Shown: piece by piece, positions 17,330 through 25,229 of the stretch
Numbering within the stretch: position 1 is the first letter of the stretch
How the letters are laid out: every line of letters begins with the position of its first letter
NCBI GenBank assembly: GCA_963773465.1
Contig: CAVZBF010000001.1
Span: forward strand, 62,001 to 126,000
Direction of reading: 5' to 3'
Source: VBAS01 sp963773465
GTDB lineage: Bacteria; Bacteroidota; Bacteroidia; Chitinophagales; Chitinophagaceae
DNA: 64,000 nt
Position numbers and translations under genes: made by a program
Notes under the pieces: model-generated
The model's database searches: none
The model's input: the letters and a program-made list of their open reading frames with translations, nothing else
Told to the model about the DNA's origin: nothing

Positions 17330-18934
17330 TTACTTTTTAATAAACTTTTCACTCCATTGCTCATAACCATCGCTAAAGCGAATGATATAGATACCCGTAT
17401 TCATATTTCCCGGATGGATGCTGCTATATCCTTTTTCAATAGTTCCTTTAGACAACATTCTTCCGCTTTGATCAATTATCTGGTAGTGATAATTGCCCGG
17501 GCTGCTGACTGTAAGGTTCGAACCTGAAATTGTATTTCCTACCAATTGCGGTTTTGTCGATTTGCCGGGGCGAATAGCAATAGTGTTTGAATAATACTCC
17601 TTTAAATTGTCAAATGTAACATGCATGCGATAAAGAAGAGGGCGGTTGTCAAGAGGACGGTAGCTGTATGTTCGTAATGTATTATTAGGTTGGTCGAGTG
17701 GTGTAAAGTTTATACCATTGTTCGATACCTCAATTACTTGTTTCATCACGTGCTCATCAGCATCGATCAGCCAGGTGAGTGAATGCATATCACCATCCAG
17801 TCTTCCGCGAATTTCAAGACGACGTATTGGTAATATTTCGGCATCGGTGTAGGTAGCCTGTAATGAGTACGAACCAAGACTTCCATACTCTGGTGCATAA
17901 ATATTGCCTTTACCATCAATTCGCAAATAATAGGTGCCGGCACTGATCAATGAATCAATAACAGAGCTTAATAGATTACCCGGGTTATAGGTGCCAACAG
18001 TAGCATAGCTGCCGTCTAAGACTTCTACCTGCAGGTCCAGGTCTGAACCCGAGTTGCTTGCTCCTACATTATATGGAACAGCATTTAGTTGCAGCCTTCC
18101 GAATGTTGGCATAGTAAATTTGAACAGGTCCTTATCATCATTTTTTTCTACAACGCCGCTAATTGTGAATTGGCCATTCGCATCAAACGCAGAAACTGTT
18201 GCAGTAGCATAAGCATCCGTATGATCATCGGTACGGAAACCAAAGCCATTGGTTGCATTTGTGAGTACACTAAGATCAGTTTGAATAACACTGCAGCCAA
18301 GTGAATTAGGCCCGCTGTTCCATAAACTCATGTTCTGATTGTATGCTGCACCCATAATAGGAGCCCAACCTATCTCACCGGTTCCCTGTCCCCAATTATA
18401 ATCAGACAATTTTACGCAGGACGAGTTATAAGAACTTTGATGTCTTAAGCCAAATGTATGTCCTGCTTCATGTGATGCAGCCTCTGCTATATTTTTTGTA
18501 TTAAAATTTTGTAAAGCGGAGAAAACAAAACATGGAGTATTATCTCCCCATGTAAATGAATTAACATAAGCTACGCCACCGGCAGAAGAGCCATACCATT
18601 CATTCGAGGTGGTAATTACCACACGGATCCTTTTGTTAGCAGGAGCCGACGTATATTTTGCCGAATTAGTAGTTACATTAATGTTGAATGGACGATAGTC
18701 TTCAGCGACACGATTAAATACCTCCGTTATCGCAGCATCACTTAAGCCGGAGGAGTTGCAGTTGAACGGTCCACTTACATTCCACAGGGTACCGGAAACA
18801 GCATGGCCATCAAAGTCAAGATAAATTACGGAGGTGGCCGAGGAGTAGCTGTTAAGATCGGTAACCTGTGATTTCGCGATAAAAGTACCGGACAGAGCAA
18901 GCACTATCAGTACGCATTTGTACAGATTTTTCAT
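17330..18934 (-). CDS. Secreted zinc metalloprotease with PPC-like and T9SS sorting domains
   Basis: 534 aa from ATG 18934 (MKNLYKCVLIVLALSGTFIAKSQ, signal peptide); the frame extends 10 codons upstream without support. The catalytic domain (~25-230) opens with VIYLDFDGH and has the metzincin zinc site HEAGHTFGLRH and a Met-turn candidate GWAPIMGAAY. Residues ~240-350 resemble a pre-peptidase C-terminal domain (DKDLFKFTMP...GSDLDLQVEV...GTYYLRIDG). The last ~75 residues end YIIRFSDGYEQWSEKFIKK, a type A T9SS C-terminal sorting domain. Expected to pass the inner membrane by Sec and the outer membrane by the PorT-containing T9SS, and to digest protein outside the cell. Upstream and likely co-transcribed is the secreted protein at 18986-19447. 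Confidence 0.88.
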   Translation of the reverse strand: MKNLYKCVLIVLALSGTFIAKSQVTDLNSYSSATSVIYLDFDGHAVSGTLWNVSGPFNCNSSGLSDAAITEVFNRVAEDYRPFNINVTTNSAKYTSAPANKRIRVVITTSNEWYGSSAGGVAYVNSFTWGDNTPCFVFSALQNFNTKNIAEAASHEAGHTFGLRHQSSYNSSCVKLSDYNWGQGTGEIGWAPIMGAAYNQNMSLWNSGPNSLGCSVIQTDLSVLTNATNGFGFRTDDHTDAYATATVSAFDANGQFTISGVVEKNDDKDLFKFTMPTFGRLQLNAVPYNVGASNSGSDLDLQVEVLDGSYATVGTYNPGNLLSSVIDSLISAGTYYLRIDGKGNIYAPEYGSLGSYSLQATYTDAEILPIRRLEIRGRLDGDMHSLTWLIDADEHVMKQVIEVSNNGINFTPLDQPNNTLRTYSYRPLDNRPLLYRMHVTFDNLKEYYSNTIAIRPGKSTKPQLVGNTISGSNLTVSSPGNYHYQIIDQSGRMLSKGTIEKGYSSIHPGNMNTGIYIIRFSDGYEQWSEKFIKK

Positions 18935-18985
18935 AAAGTGGATTTTACAGGTGAAATCATACAATCGGTTGGACTTATAAAAGGG

Positions 18986-19447
18986 TTATTCATTAACAAG
19001 GTCATAAAAACCTTTCTTTACAAAAAAGTATTGACCATTCTCCTGGCTTATTTCATAGGCATCTCCGTGCTGAAAACTCAGAATACGACCCACATAGGAG
19101 AATGTTCCATCTTCGTTTTTGATTTTGGAAAATGATAAAGCAGCGCCAGGGAAATTTGTTGACCTGACAACAATACTTTGCAGTGTATTGTCAAATTTGG
19201 ATGCAACAGAACTTACAATACCCTCGAAACTTAAATTGCCGGCAAACAGGAACGATATATTTCTGCCGATTTCTGAATCCAATAAAGCAGATAGATCATT
19301 GATGCGGCAACTGATTTTTTCTGGTAAATTTTGAAAAAGAGAGGGCCGGTTCATATCCGGTTCCCTGACAGGCGGAGTTTGCGCACTGGTTTGGACGCAA
19401 ACAAAAAATACGGACAGGCATATGATGCCCTTTAACAGGTTTTTCAT
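18986..19447 (-). CDS. Small secreted protein, likely partner of the metalloprotease
   Basis: 153 aa from ATG 19447 (MKNLLKGIICLSVFFVCVQTSAQ, signal peptide). The mature part has a beta-strand pattern (ISFLFAGNLSFEGIVSSVASKFDNTLQSIVVRS) with no recognised domain. It ends 51 bp before the protease start on the same strand with no terminator between, so the two are probably one transcript that stops at 17254-17289. The order (small secreted protein, then protease) is also how inhibitor or chaperone genes sit beside protease genes, but nothing in the sequence proves such a role. About 200 bases upstream are non-coding. Confidence 0.65.
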   Translation of the reverse strand: MKNLLKGIICLSVFFVCVQTSAQTPPVREPDMNRPSLFQNLPEKISCRINDLSALLDSEIGRNISFLFAGNLSFEGIVSSVASKFDNTLQSIVVRSTNFPGAALSFSKIKNEDGTFSYVGRILSFQHGDAYEISQENGQYFFVKKGFYDLVNE

Positions 19448-19654
19448 TGGATACAATTTTTTGTTTAAATAGGATATCGATACACAACAGCTATGCTGTT
19501 GTAGTTATTCAGGTAGGGTTACGGAATCACCACGAGGCGACAATAAATTTAAACGGAAGAGTGTAGACTTTATTTCTCATTTATAAAAAGAATCGGAATG
19601 TTTTTTTAATAAGTAAGATTACGGTGCAGTGGTCGTACAACTTCTTTAATCACT

Positions 19655-20023
19655 CTAATATTGGTGAGTACTCAACAAAACTAAAGTGCATGCTTCCATT
19701 GGTGTAATTCCATTTTTAATTGCAAGATCAGATAGCTCGTCATTTTCAGCACCGGGATTAAATATGATGCGCTTTGGCTTTAATGAAACTATATAATCAT
19801 AATACTGTTGCTGATGTGCGGGATTTAAGTAAAGCGTAACAGTATCTACATCCTGCCATTCTTTTTTTTCTTTTTCAATTGCTACATCACCCACCATCCC
19901 CGTTTTTTTTCCGATAGCAACAACGGGATGTCCATGACTTCTTAGCCTGTGCAGTGCGAGGTAACTGTAGCGGGATGGATTATCAGAAGCGCCTAATACC
20001 AGCGTTTTTTTCTTTTCATTCAT
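19655..20023 (-). CDS. CoA-binding protein (YccU-like)
   Basis: 122 aa, one CoA_binding_2 domain: TLVLGASDNPSRYSYLALHRLRSHGHPVVAIG, then DVDTVTLYLNP and IIFNPGAENDEL. Rossmann-like, no extra domain. These small proteins bind CoA; no reaction is known for them. It begins 10 bp after the TIGR01777 gene stop and forms the end of a minus-strand group that starts with the GbsR-type regulator (22865). Intact. Confidence 0.85.
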   Translation of the reverse strand: MNEKKKTLVLGASDNPSRYSYLALHRLRSHGHPVVAIGKKTGMVGDVAIEKEKKEWQDVDTVTLYLNPAHQQQYYDYIVSLKPKRIIFNPGAENDELSDLAIKNGITPMEACTLVLLSTHQY

Positions 20024-20033
20024 TATACAAAGA

Positions 20034-21029
20034 TCAGAAAAGATGGTATTGCTTGCGTGGTACTTTGCTTATTATATCTGCTAATGCAGTTTCTATTAAA
20101 GGATAATTGAATTGAAAACCGGTTTCAAGAATTTTCGAAGGAATTACCCAACGACTTTTTAGAACCAGCTCAAGTTCAGTTCCTATAAGTGGCGCACCAA
20201 TTTGCAACATCCATTTATAAGCCGGTAAGCCGATCTTGTGACCTGTAACCTTTCTGAATATTCGCATGAACTCTTCATTCGTTACCGGGTTTGGAGAACT
20301 GCAGTTATAAGTTCCTTCTATTTGTTTGTGTTCCCAGATCCATTCTATCATTCTGCAAGTGTCTTCTATATGTACCCAACTGAACATTTGTTTACCACTT
20401 GCCTGCTTGCCCCCTAATCCGAATTTCAATAAATTAAAAAAAGGAATTAAAATGCCACCTGGTCCAAGTGTGACCGCCATCCGAAGTGCTGCTTTTCTCG
20501 TGTGCGGAGTTTGCTGATCATAAAAAGTTTTTTCCCAACGCTTGCAAACCTGTACCGAAAAATCATTAAGAAATTCGCCGGTATATTCATCCTGCGGTCT
20601 GTCTTCAGCATGACGGTAAATGGTTGCCGAAGATGCATTGATCCAAAGTGATGGCGGCCGGTTACATTTATTAATTGCTTCACCAATTGCTTTTACTGAA
20701 TCAGTACGGCTGTCAAAAATCTCTTGTTTGTTTTTTTCAGTATACCGGCAATTAACGGATTTGCCGGCAAGATTAATAATAAGATCGGAGTCATTCAACT
20801 CTTTTATCCACCCCGCAGCTATCGGGTCGCCTGTAGTTTTTCCATCCCATTTTATGTATTGTACGTTCTTAAGATCTTCTTTAGAAAGTGAATCATAATT
20901 ATTCCGGTTTGTTTTTTCATTCACCTGTCTTGTCAGGATGACTATTTCATTTTCTTTGCCAAAATATTTTGTCATTTCCTGGCCCAGGAACCCTGTACCG
21001 CCGGCAAGTATGATCTTTTTATTTATCAT
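20034..21029 (-). CDS. TIGR01777 family NAD(P)-dependent epimerase-like protein
   Basis: 331 aa, slightly longer than the ~300 usual. N-terminal nucleotide-binding motif ILAGGTGFLGQE, then LINLAGKSVNCRYTEKNKQEIFDSRTDS and LWINASSATIYRHAEDRPQDE, MFSWVHIEDT and the C-terminal domain (DUF1731-like) LPAYKWMLQIGAPLIGTELELVLKSRWVIPSKILETGFQF: all signatures of TIGR01777 (YfcH/SDR39U1). Substrate unknown. It is followed 4 codons later by the CoA-binding gene and preceded by the DCC gene (11 bp). A second member of the same family starts at 63461, so the genome has at least two. Confidence 0.9.
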   Translation of the reverse strand: MINKKIILAGGTGFLGQEMTKYFGKENEIVILTRQVNEKTNRNNYDSLSKEDLKNVQYIKWDGKTTGDPIAAGWIKELNDSDLIINLAGKSVNCRYTEKNKQEIFDSRTDSVKAIGEAINKCNRPPSLWINASSATIYRHAEDRPQDEYTGEFLNDFSVQVCKRWEKTFYDQQTPHTRKAALRMAVTLGPGGILIPFFNLLKFGLGGKQASGKQMFSWVHIEDTCRMIEWIWEHKQIEGTYNCSSPNPVTNEEFMRIFRKVTGHKIGLPAYKWMLQIGAPLIGTELELVLKSRWVIPSKILETGFQFNYPLIETALADIISKVPRKQYHLF

Positions 21030-21040
21030 TTTGAAAATGA

Positions 21041-21862
21041 TTAGTGAAAAAGAAATAATATAAAACCGTTAAGGCTAAGTAGATTCAAACTGACCACCCA
21101 TTTATTTTTCGGTAGCACGCCTGCATATTCCATTCTCCTTGTATACTCTTTAAAAACAAATGCTGATGTAACAATGAGTCCAGCTGTCAGTATCACTTCT
21201 GAGAATACGAGGTAGTCTATTAACAGTAATGCCGAAAGCAATAGTATAACTGATAATGCCAGCATATTCACCTGGCCAAGATATTCATAGGCCCTTGCTT
21301 TGGAGAAAGTGAGGGCCAATGCGCAGTTAATGATGACAAAGCCAAAATGTGCAGCCTGGAGTTCCCGGATATTCAGATGATAATAGGAGAGTCTCGTAAA
21401 TAACAGATCATGTAAAGGAAAAAGCATTAGCGTATTAAACACCAGTGATATAGTCATGAAAATAAACCGGTATAAATAATTATTATCGGGTGAGCAATCG
21501 ATGTTTCCTGGTCCGCATTTTTTTGCAACGATCACCTTCCTGTTAAAAGAAATGAGCTTATATAATTTTTGTAAACCCCATTTCAATGGAGCAAAATTCC
21601 CGGTTGCTTTTATAAAAGGAATTTTTTGATCAAGGATTTCCAATAAAGCATCGATACCATATAACACTTTGTTTGTTGATGTATCGAGCAACGGGATTTC
21701 ATTCCTGCTTTTATCAAAATCAATTTGGGAAAGCAAGTTATCATCCAGTGTGGAAAATGGTTTACGGCCATCCGCTTTCAAAAAACCATATTTTACAAAA
21801 AGCCCGGAATACCATGTGCAGAGCGGGCAGTTGTCATCGTAAACAAGGATCTTATTTTTCAT
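21041..21862 (-). CDS. DCC-family (DUF393) thiol-disulfide oxidoreductase-like membrane protein
   Basis: 273 aa. The first ~125 residues are the DUF393 domain with the DxxCPxC signature (YDDNCPLCTW). The rest contains about five transmembrane helices (IFMTISLVFNTLMLF, IINCALALTF, LALSVILLLSALLLIDYLVF and others). The DCC domain is related to thioredoxin-fold redox proteins, but the target is unknown. Gene spacing of 2 bp to the upstream membrane protein (start 22224) and 11 bp to the TIGR01777 gene shows one operon. A redox or stress role for the group is only an inference. Confidence 0.8.
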   Translation of the reverse strand: MKNKILVYDDNCPLCTWYSGLFVKYGFLKADGRKPFSTLDDNLLSQIDFDKSRNEIPLLDTSTNKVLYGIDALLEILDQKIPFIKATGNFAPLKWGLQKLYKLISFNRKVIVAKKCGPGNIDCSPDNNYLYRFIFMTISLVFNTLMLFPLHDLLFTRLSYYHLNIRELQAAHFGFVIINCALALTFSKARAYEYLGQVNMLALSVILLLSALLLIDYLVFSEVILTAGLIVTSAFVFKEYTRRMEYAGVLPKNKWVVSLNLLSLNGFILFLFH

Positions 21863-21864
21863 GA

Positions 21865-22224
21865 TCAGTGTTTTGATTTGGTTAATCCATCTAATTCATC
21901 TCTTAAGGAAATAAGATTTATTAATCTGTCGTATATATTCCAGTAATAAAGTGCAATGGCAACAGCTCCGAGCAATGTAATTCCGGATACTACTTCGATA
22001 ATCATATTATTCCGGTGCAGCATGAACGGCGACCAGGAGAGAAGTAACAATACCAGGTCAACAATGCAAAATGTCCAGTAGTGAAAAATTCTTTTTTTAA
22101 AACCCGCCCGGATAAAACTATTTGTATTGAAAACGGCGCTGACCACCTGCCAGCAACCAATAAAAAATAATCCAATAAAAAGACCGGTGCCAAATAAGAT
22201 CGGCAAGGAGAAAATTACAAGCAT
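21865..22224 (-). CDS. Small integral membrane protein of the DCC operon
   Basis: 119 aa with about three to four hydrophobic helices (FSLPILFGTGLFIGLFFIG, HYWTFCIVDLVLLLLSW, VVSGITLLGAVAIALYYW) and a charged cytosolic tail. No family recognised. Its stop lies 2 bp before the DCC gene start, so translation is coupled. It probably works with the DCC membrane protein. Confidence 0.65.
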   Translation of the reverse strand: MLVIFSLPILFGTGLFIGLFFIGCWQVVSAVFNTNSFIRAGFKKRIFHYWTFCIVDLVLLLLSWSPFMLHRNNMIIEVVSGITLLGAVAIALYYWNIYDRLINLISLRDELDGLTKSKH

Positions 22225-22358
22225 ACCTAAGATCAGTCTGTCCGTAAAGATCTATTTTCCTGAGAGGTAACATATCGGATATTTTAAAGTTTCAGAAAAT
22301 AATGAAACAAACATTGTAAATAAAAACCGGTTTCCCGGTTGCTGGCATTCACTCGTTA

Positions 22359-22865
22359 CTATTTAAAGATCTTCATCATGCTGCTTACAAACCAATTTTC
22401 TTCTGCCTTTATCATTACATCAAGTGTTTTATCTGCCTGCAGCCCCAATCGTTTTATACTGCTCACCGTATCTACAAATGTTTTTACCTTTTTATCTTTT
22501 TTATCGCCTTCCACATCTTCCAGTTTATCGAGCAATTGCATCATTGGTTCCAGTTCTCTTTTCTTTCTTTCCTTTACTATCTGCTTTACTACTTTCCAGA
22601 TATCTTTTTCAGCGGTAAAATATTCTTTTCTTTCGCCGGACAGGATCACTCTTTCCACTAATCCCCAATTGATCAGTTCACGGATATTCATGTTCGTATT
22701 TCCGCGGCTGATGTTCAGTTCTTCCATGATATCATCCTGCGTGAGTGGGTCCGGGCTCACCAATAAAAGGGCATGTATCTGCGCCATTGTTCGGTTAATG
22801 CCCCAATGCGTGCCAAAGGCGCCCCAACTGCTGATGAATTGTTGTCTTGCTTCAGGAAGTTTCAT
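22359..22865 (-). CDS. GbsR/MarR-family transcriptional regulator
   Basis: 168 aa. A winged-helix DNA-binding domain at ~20-90 (WGINRTMAQIHALLLVSPDPLTQDDIMEELNISRGNTNMNIRELINWGLVERV) is followed by a charged helical dimerisation region (QIVKERKKRELEPMMQLLDKLED). The FISSWGAFGTHWGINRT start is the signature of the GbsR-like group. Encoded 134 bp upstream of and on the same strand as the membrane/DCC/TIGR01777/CoA-binding genes, so it is a plausible regulator of that group; its effector cannot be told. Confidence 0.88.
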   Translation of the reverse strand: MKLPEARQQFISSWGAFGTHWGINRTMAQIHALLLVSPDPLTQDDIMEELNISRGNTNMNIRELINWGLVERVILSGERKEYFTAEKDIWKVVKQIVKERKKRELEPMMQLLDKLEDVEGDKKDKKVKTFVDTVSSIKRLGLQADKTLDVMIKAEENWFVSSMMKIFK

Positions 22866-22954
22866 AGCTCAAAGCTAAAACATACATTTCGAATTTTCAA
22901 AAAATATTGAAAATATATTTTATATAAAAGCCGGCGCCAGGGCCGGTGTTGAAA

Positions 22955-23164
22955 TTATCGTTCTTCGTATAGGTCTTCTTTTACAAATAAATTGAAAAGA
23001 TAACCTGTAACGCCCAGGATCGCGGCGATGACGATAGAGGTAATTGAAACTTTAAAAAACAGCCCAGTGTACCTGTCGTTTAAAAGCAGAAGAAGGCAAC
23101 TAAACAAAAAGATAAATACTCCTTCATAAAGAAAGATATCAAATGCCTTATTAAAGTATTTCAT
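22955..23164 (-). CDS. Small two-helix membrane protein
   Basis: 69 aa with two hydrophobic helices (FLYEGVFIFLFSCLLLLL and VSITSIVIAAILGVTGYLF) and acidic C-terminus LFVKEDLYEER. No family recognised. Lies 89 bp upstream of the regulator gene and 160 bp from the E2 gene, all minus strand. Its hydrophobic pattern and clean start favour a real gene. Confidence 0.5.
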   Translation of the reverse strand: MKYFNKAFDIFLYEGVFIFLFSCLLLLLNDRYTGLFFKVSITSIVIAAILGVTGYLFNLFVKEDLYEER

Positions 23165-23324
23165 AGGGTTTGCTGCATTATAAATTTACTAACTGAAGCC
23201 CCTTTTTTAAAGCATTGAAAGCGGCATTTTGCAGAATCAAGGGTAAGTACTAAAAAAGGAATATTCCTGTGTAGTTGTTTTTCTATGAGTAATTACCTGA
23301 AAGATAAATTAATAGTATAGAAGG

Positions 23325-25078
23325 CTATACCAGCATCCCGATGGGATTCTCCATGTATTTCTTTACCGTTTGAAGAAATGCCGCACCAACAGCTCCATCC
23401 ACACTGCGATGGTCGCAGCTCATCGTAACTTTCATCACATTGGTTACTCCAAAACCTTCGCCTTTTTTAATAACGATCTCTTTAATTTTTCCTACCGCCA
23501 TTATACAACTATCAGGCGGATTTATGATCGCTGTAAATTCTTCAATATCCATCATGCCAAGATTGCTGATGGTAAAAGTATTACCGCTGAATTCATGCGG
23601 CTGCAGTTTTTTATCCTTTGCTTTTGCATAAAGCTCTTTTGCTTCAGCAGCTATTTGTGAAAAAGATTTTTGATCTGCAAATTTTATAACAGGAACGATC
23701 AACCCTTCAGGCACGGCTACAGCGCTGCCAATATGAATATGCTGATAGGTTCTTATAAAGTCCCCCATCCAGGATGAGTTGACCGCAGGATGTTGCCGCA
23801 ATGCCATTGCACATGCTTTAATTATCATATCCTGGAAAGAAATTTTTACCGGGCTGAATTCATTCATCTGTGCGCGGGCAGACATGGCATTGTCCATGTT
23901 GATCTCCATCGTGAGATAAAAATGCGGCGCCGCAAACATGCTTTCGCCCAAACGACGTGCAATCGTTTTCCGCATCTGACTGTTCTGTGTATCTGTAAAT
24001 TTCTCTTCTGTTGTTGGGGTAAATTTTGCTACCGGTTGCTGGGCAATGGTTGGTTGCTTACTGCTAACTGTTGCCTGTTGACTGCCCACTGCTGCCGGAC
24101 TAAAACTATCAACATCCGCTTTTACAATTCTTCCACCATCACCGCTTCCCTGCACCGCTTTAAGATCAACACCTTTTTCTTTTGCTAATTTTTTTGCAAG
24201 CGGCGAGGCTTTTAATCTTCCGTTGGTTGATGAACTTGCTGCTTCTTCTTTTTCTGTCACCGGTTGAGAAGCAGGTTTCGAACTTTCAGATGCTGACTGC
24301 TGACTGCTAACTGCGGGCTCAGCACCCACTCCGCCTTTTGCAGCGGCCACCACCGCATTCACATCACTTTATCTTTTTCACCAATGATGCACAACAATGC
24401 ATTCACTTCTATCTTTTCACCGTTAGCGGCGCCCTGGTAAAGCAATGTTCCATTTTTATAACTCTCCAATTCCATGGTTGCTTTATCCGTTTCTATTTCG
24501 GCAAGTATATCTCCTTTTTTTACTTTATCACCCACATTCTTATGCCATGCAGCAATTACTCCTTCAGTCATTGTATCACTTAATCTTGGCATCAATACAA
24601 CTTCATCCATTTTTGAAATATCAAGAGTAGCAGCTTCTTTATTACTGGCTGCTGGTTGACTGGCAACTGTTTTTTGTGTTTTCGTTTCTGATTTTTCCGA
24701 AGAAGTCTTTGCCTCTGACGCCTGTACAGACGAGGCTTGCCTTGTCTCTGCTGACTTCTCACTTTTTGCCTCTGACTTCTCACCACCTTTCTTTTCAGTT
24801 GCCTGCCCGCCGCCTTTTATCAACGATGAAATATCTTCACCTTTTGCACCGATGATCGCAAGCAGGTCATTCACCTGCAGCTTGCCTCCTTTTTCAGTAC
24901 CGATATGCAGGAGCGTTCCATCTTTATAACTTTCAAGTTCCATCGTTGCTTTATCCGTTTCTACTTCGGCAAGCAAGTCGCCTTTTTTCACAGTATCGCC
25001 AACTTTTTTATGCCATGCGGCGATCACTCCTTCGGTCATCGTGTCGCTAAGCCTGGGCATTAAAATCACTTCTGCCAT
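23325..25078 (-). CDS. aceF: Pyruvate dehydrogenase E2, dihydrolipoamide acetyltransferase, frameshifted once
   Basis: ~584 aa over frames 24359-25078 and 23325-24362. At ~24360 one lost G in GTGGATGTG restores KDKVDVNAVV. Domains in order: lipoyl 1 (~1-80, ETDKATMELESYKDG), linker, lipoyl 2 (~135-215, IETDKATMELESYKNG), linker, E1/E3-binding domain (LKASPLAKKLAKEKGVDLKAVQG) and acetyltransferase core ending CDHRSVDGAVGAAF (catalytic His). It transfers acetyl from E1 to CoA in the 2-oxoacid dehydrogenase complex. The linkers are unusual: they are rich in SSQQ/SKQP words that read like GTTGGCAGTTAGCAG repeats, and the first contains AETRQASSVQA, which is an in-frame copy of the GACAAGGCATGCC palindrome (24723-24750). 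No E1 or E3 gene adjoins. Confidence 0.9.
24723..24750. repeat. GACAAGGCATGCC palindrome read in frame in the E2 linker
   Basis: Minus-strand text CAGAGACAAGGCAAGCCTCG then TCTGTACA encodes AETRQASSVQ. It differs from the intergenic consensus at few positions and is in the same reading frame as the copy in dnaX. Confidence 0.8.
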
Positions 25079-25170
25079 AACAAATTTAATTGTGCGCCGA
25101 AATTAAGGCAATTTGGTGAATGGTGAATCGTCAATAGTGAATTAGAAGTTTGTAGCACGGAACACTTTAA

Positions 25171-25205
25171 TTAATCAATAATTATTAATTAATAATCATT
25201 GATTA
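25171..25205. repeat. AT-rich palindrome between E2 and dnaX
   Basis: TAATCAAT and ATTGATTA arms around AATTATTAATTAATAAT. The core word recurs at 45424-45454 (mraZ-rsmH gap) and 60877-60912 (ftsA-ftsZ gap). It may act as a bidirectional hairpin 3' of dnaX. Confidence 0.6.
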
Positions 25206-25229
25206 TTAGGCGTGCACTTTATTGGGGAT

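Noticed and set aside
22339..22878. 179-aa plus-strand frame
   Set aside because: Antisense shadow of the GbsR-type regulator; Ser/Phe/Leu-rich composition is typical of such shadows.
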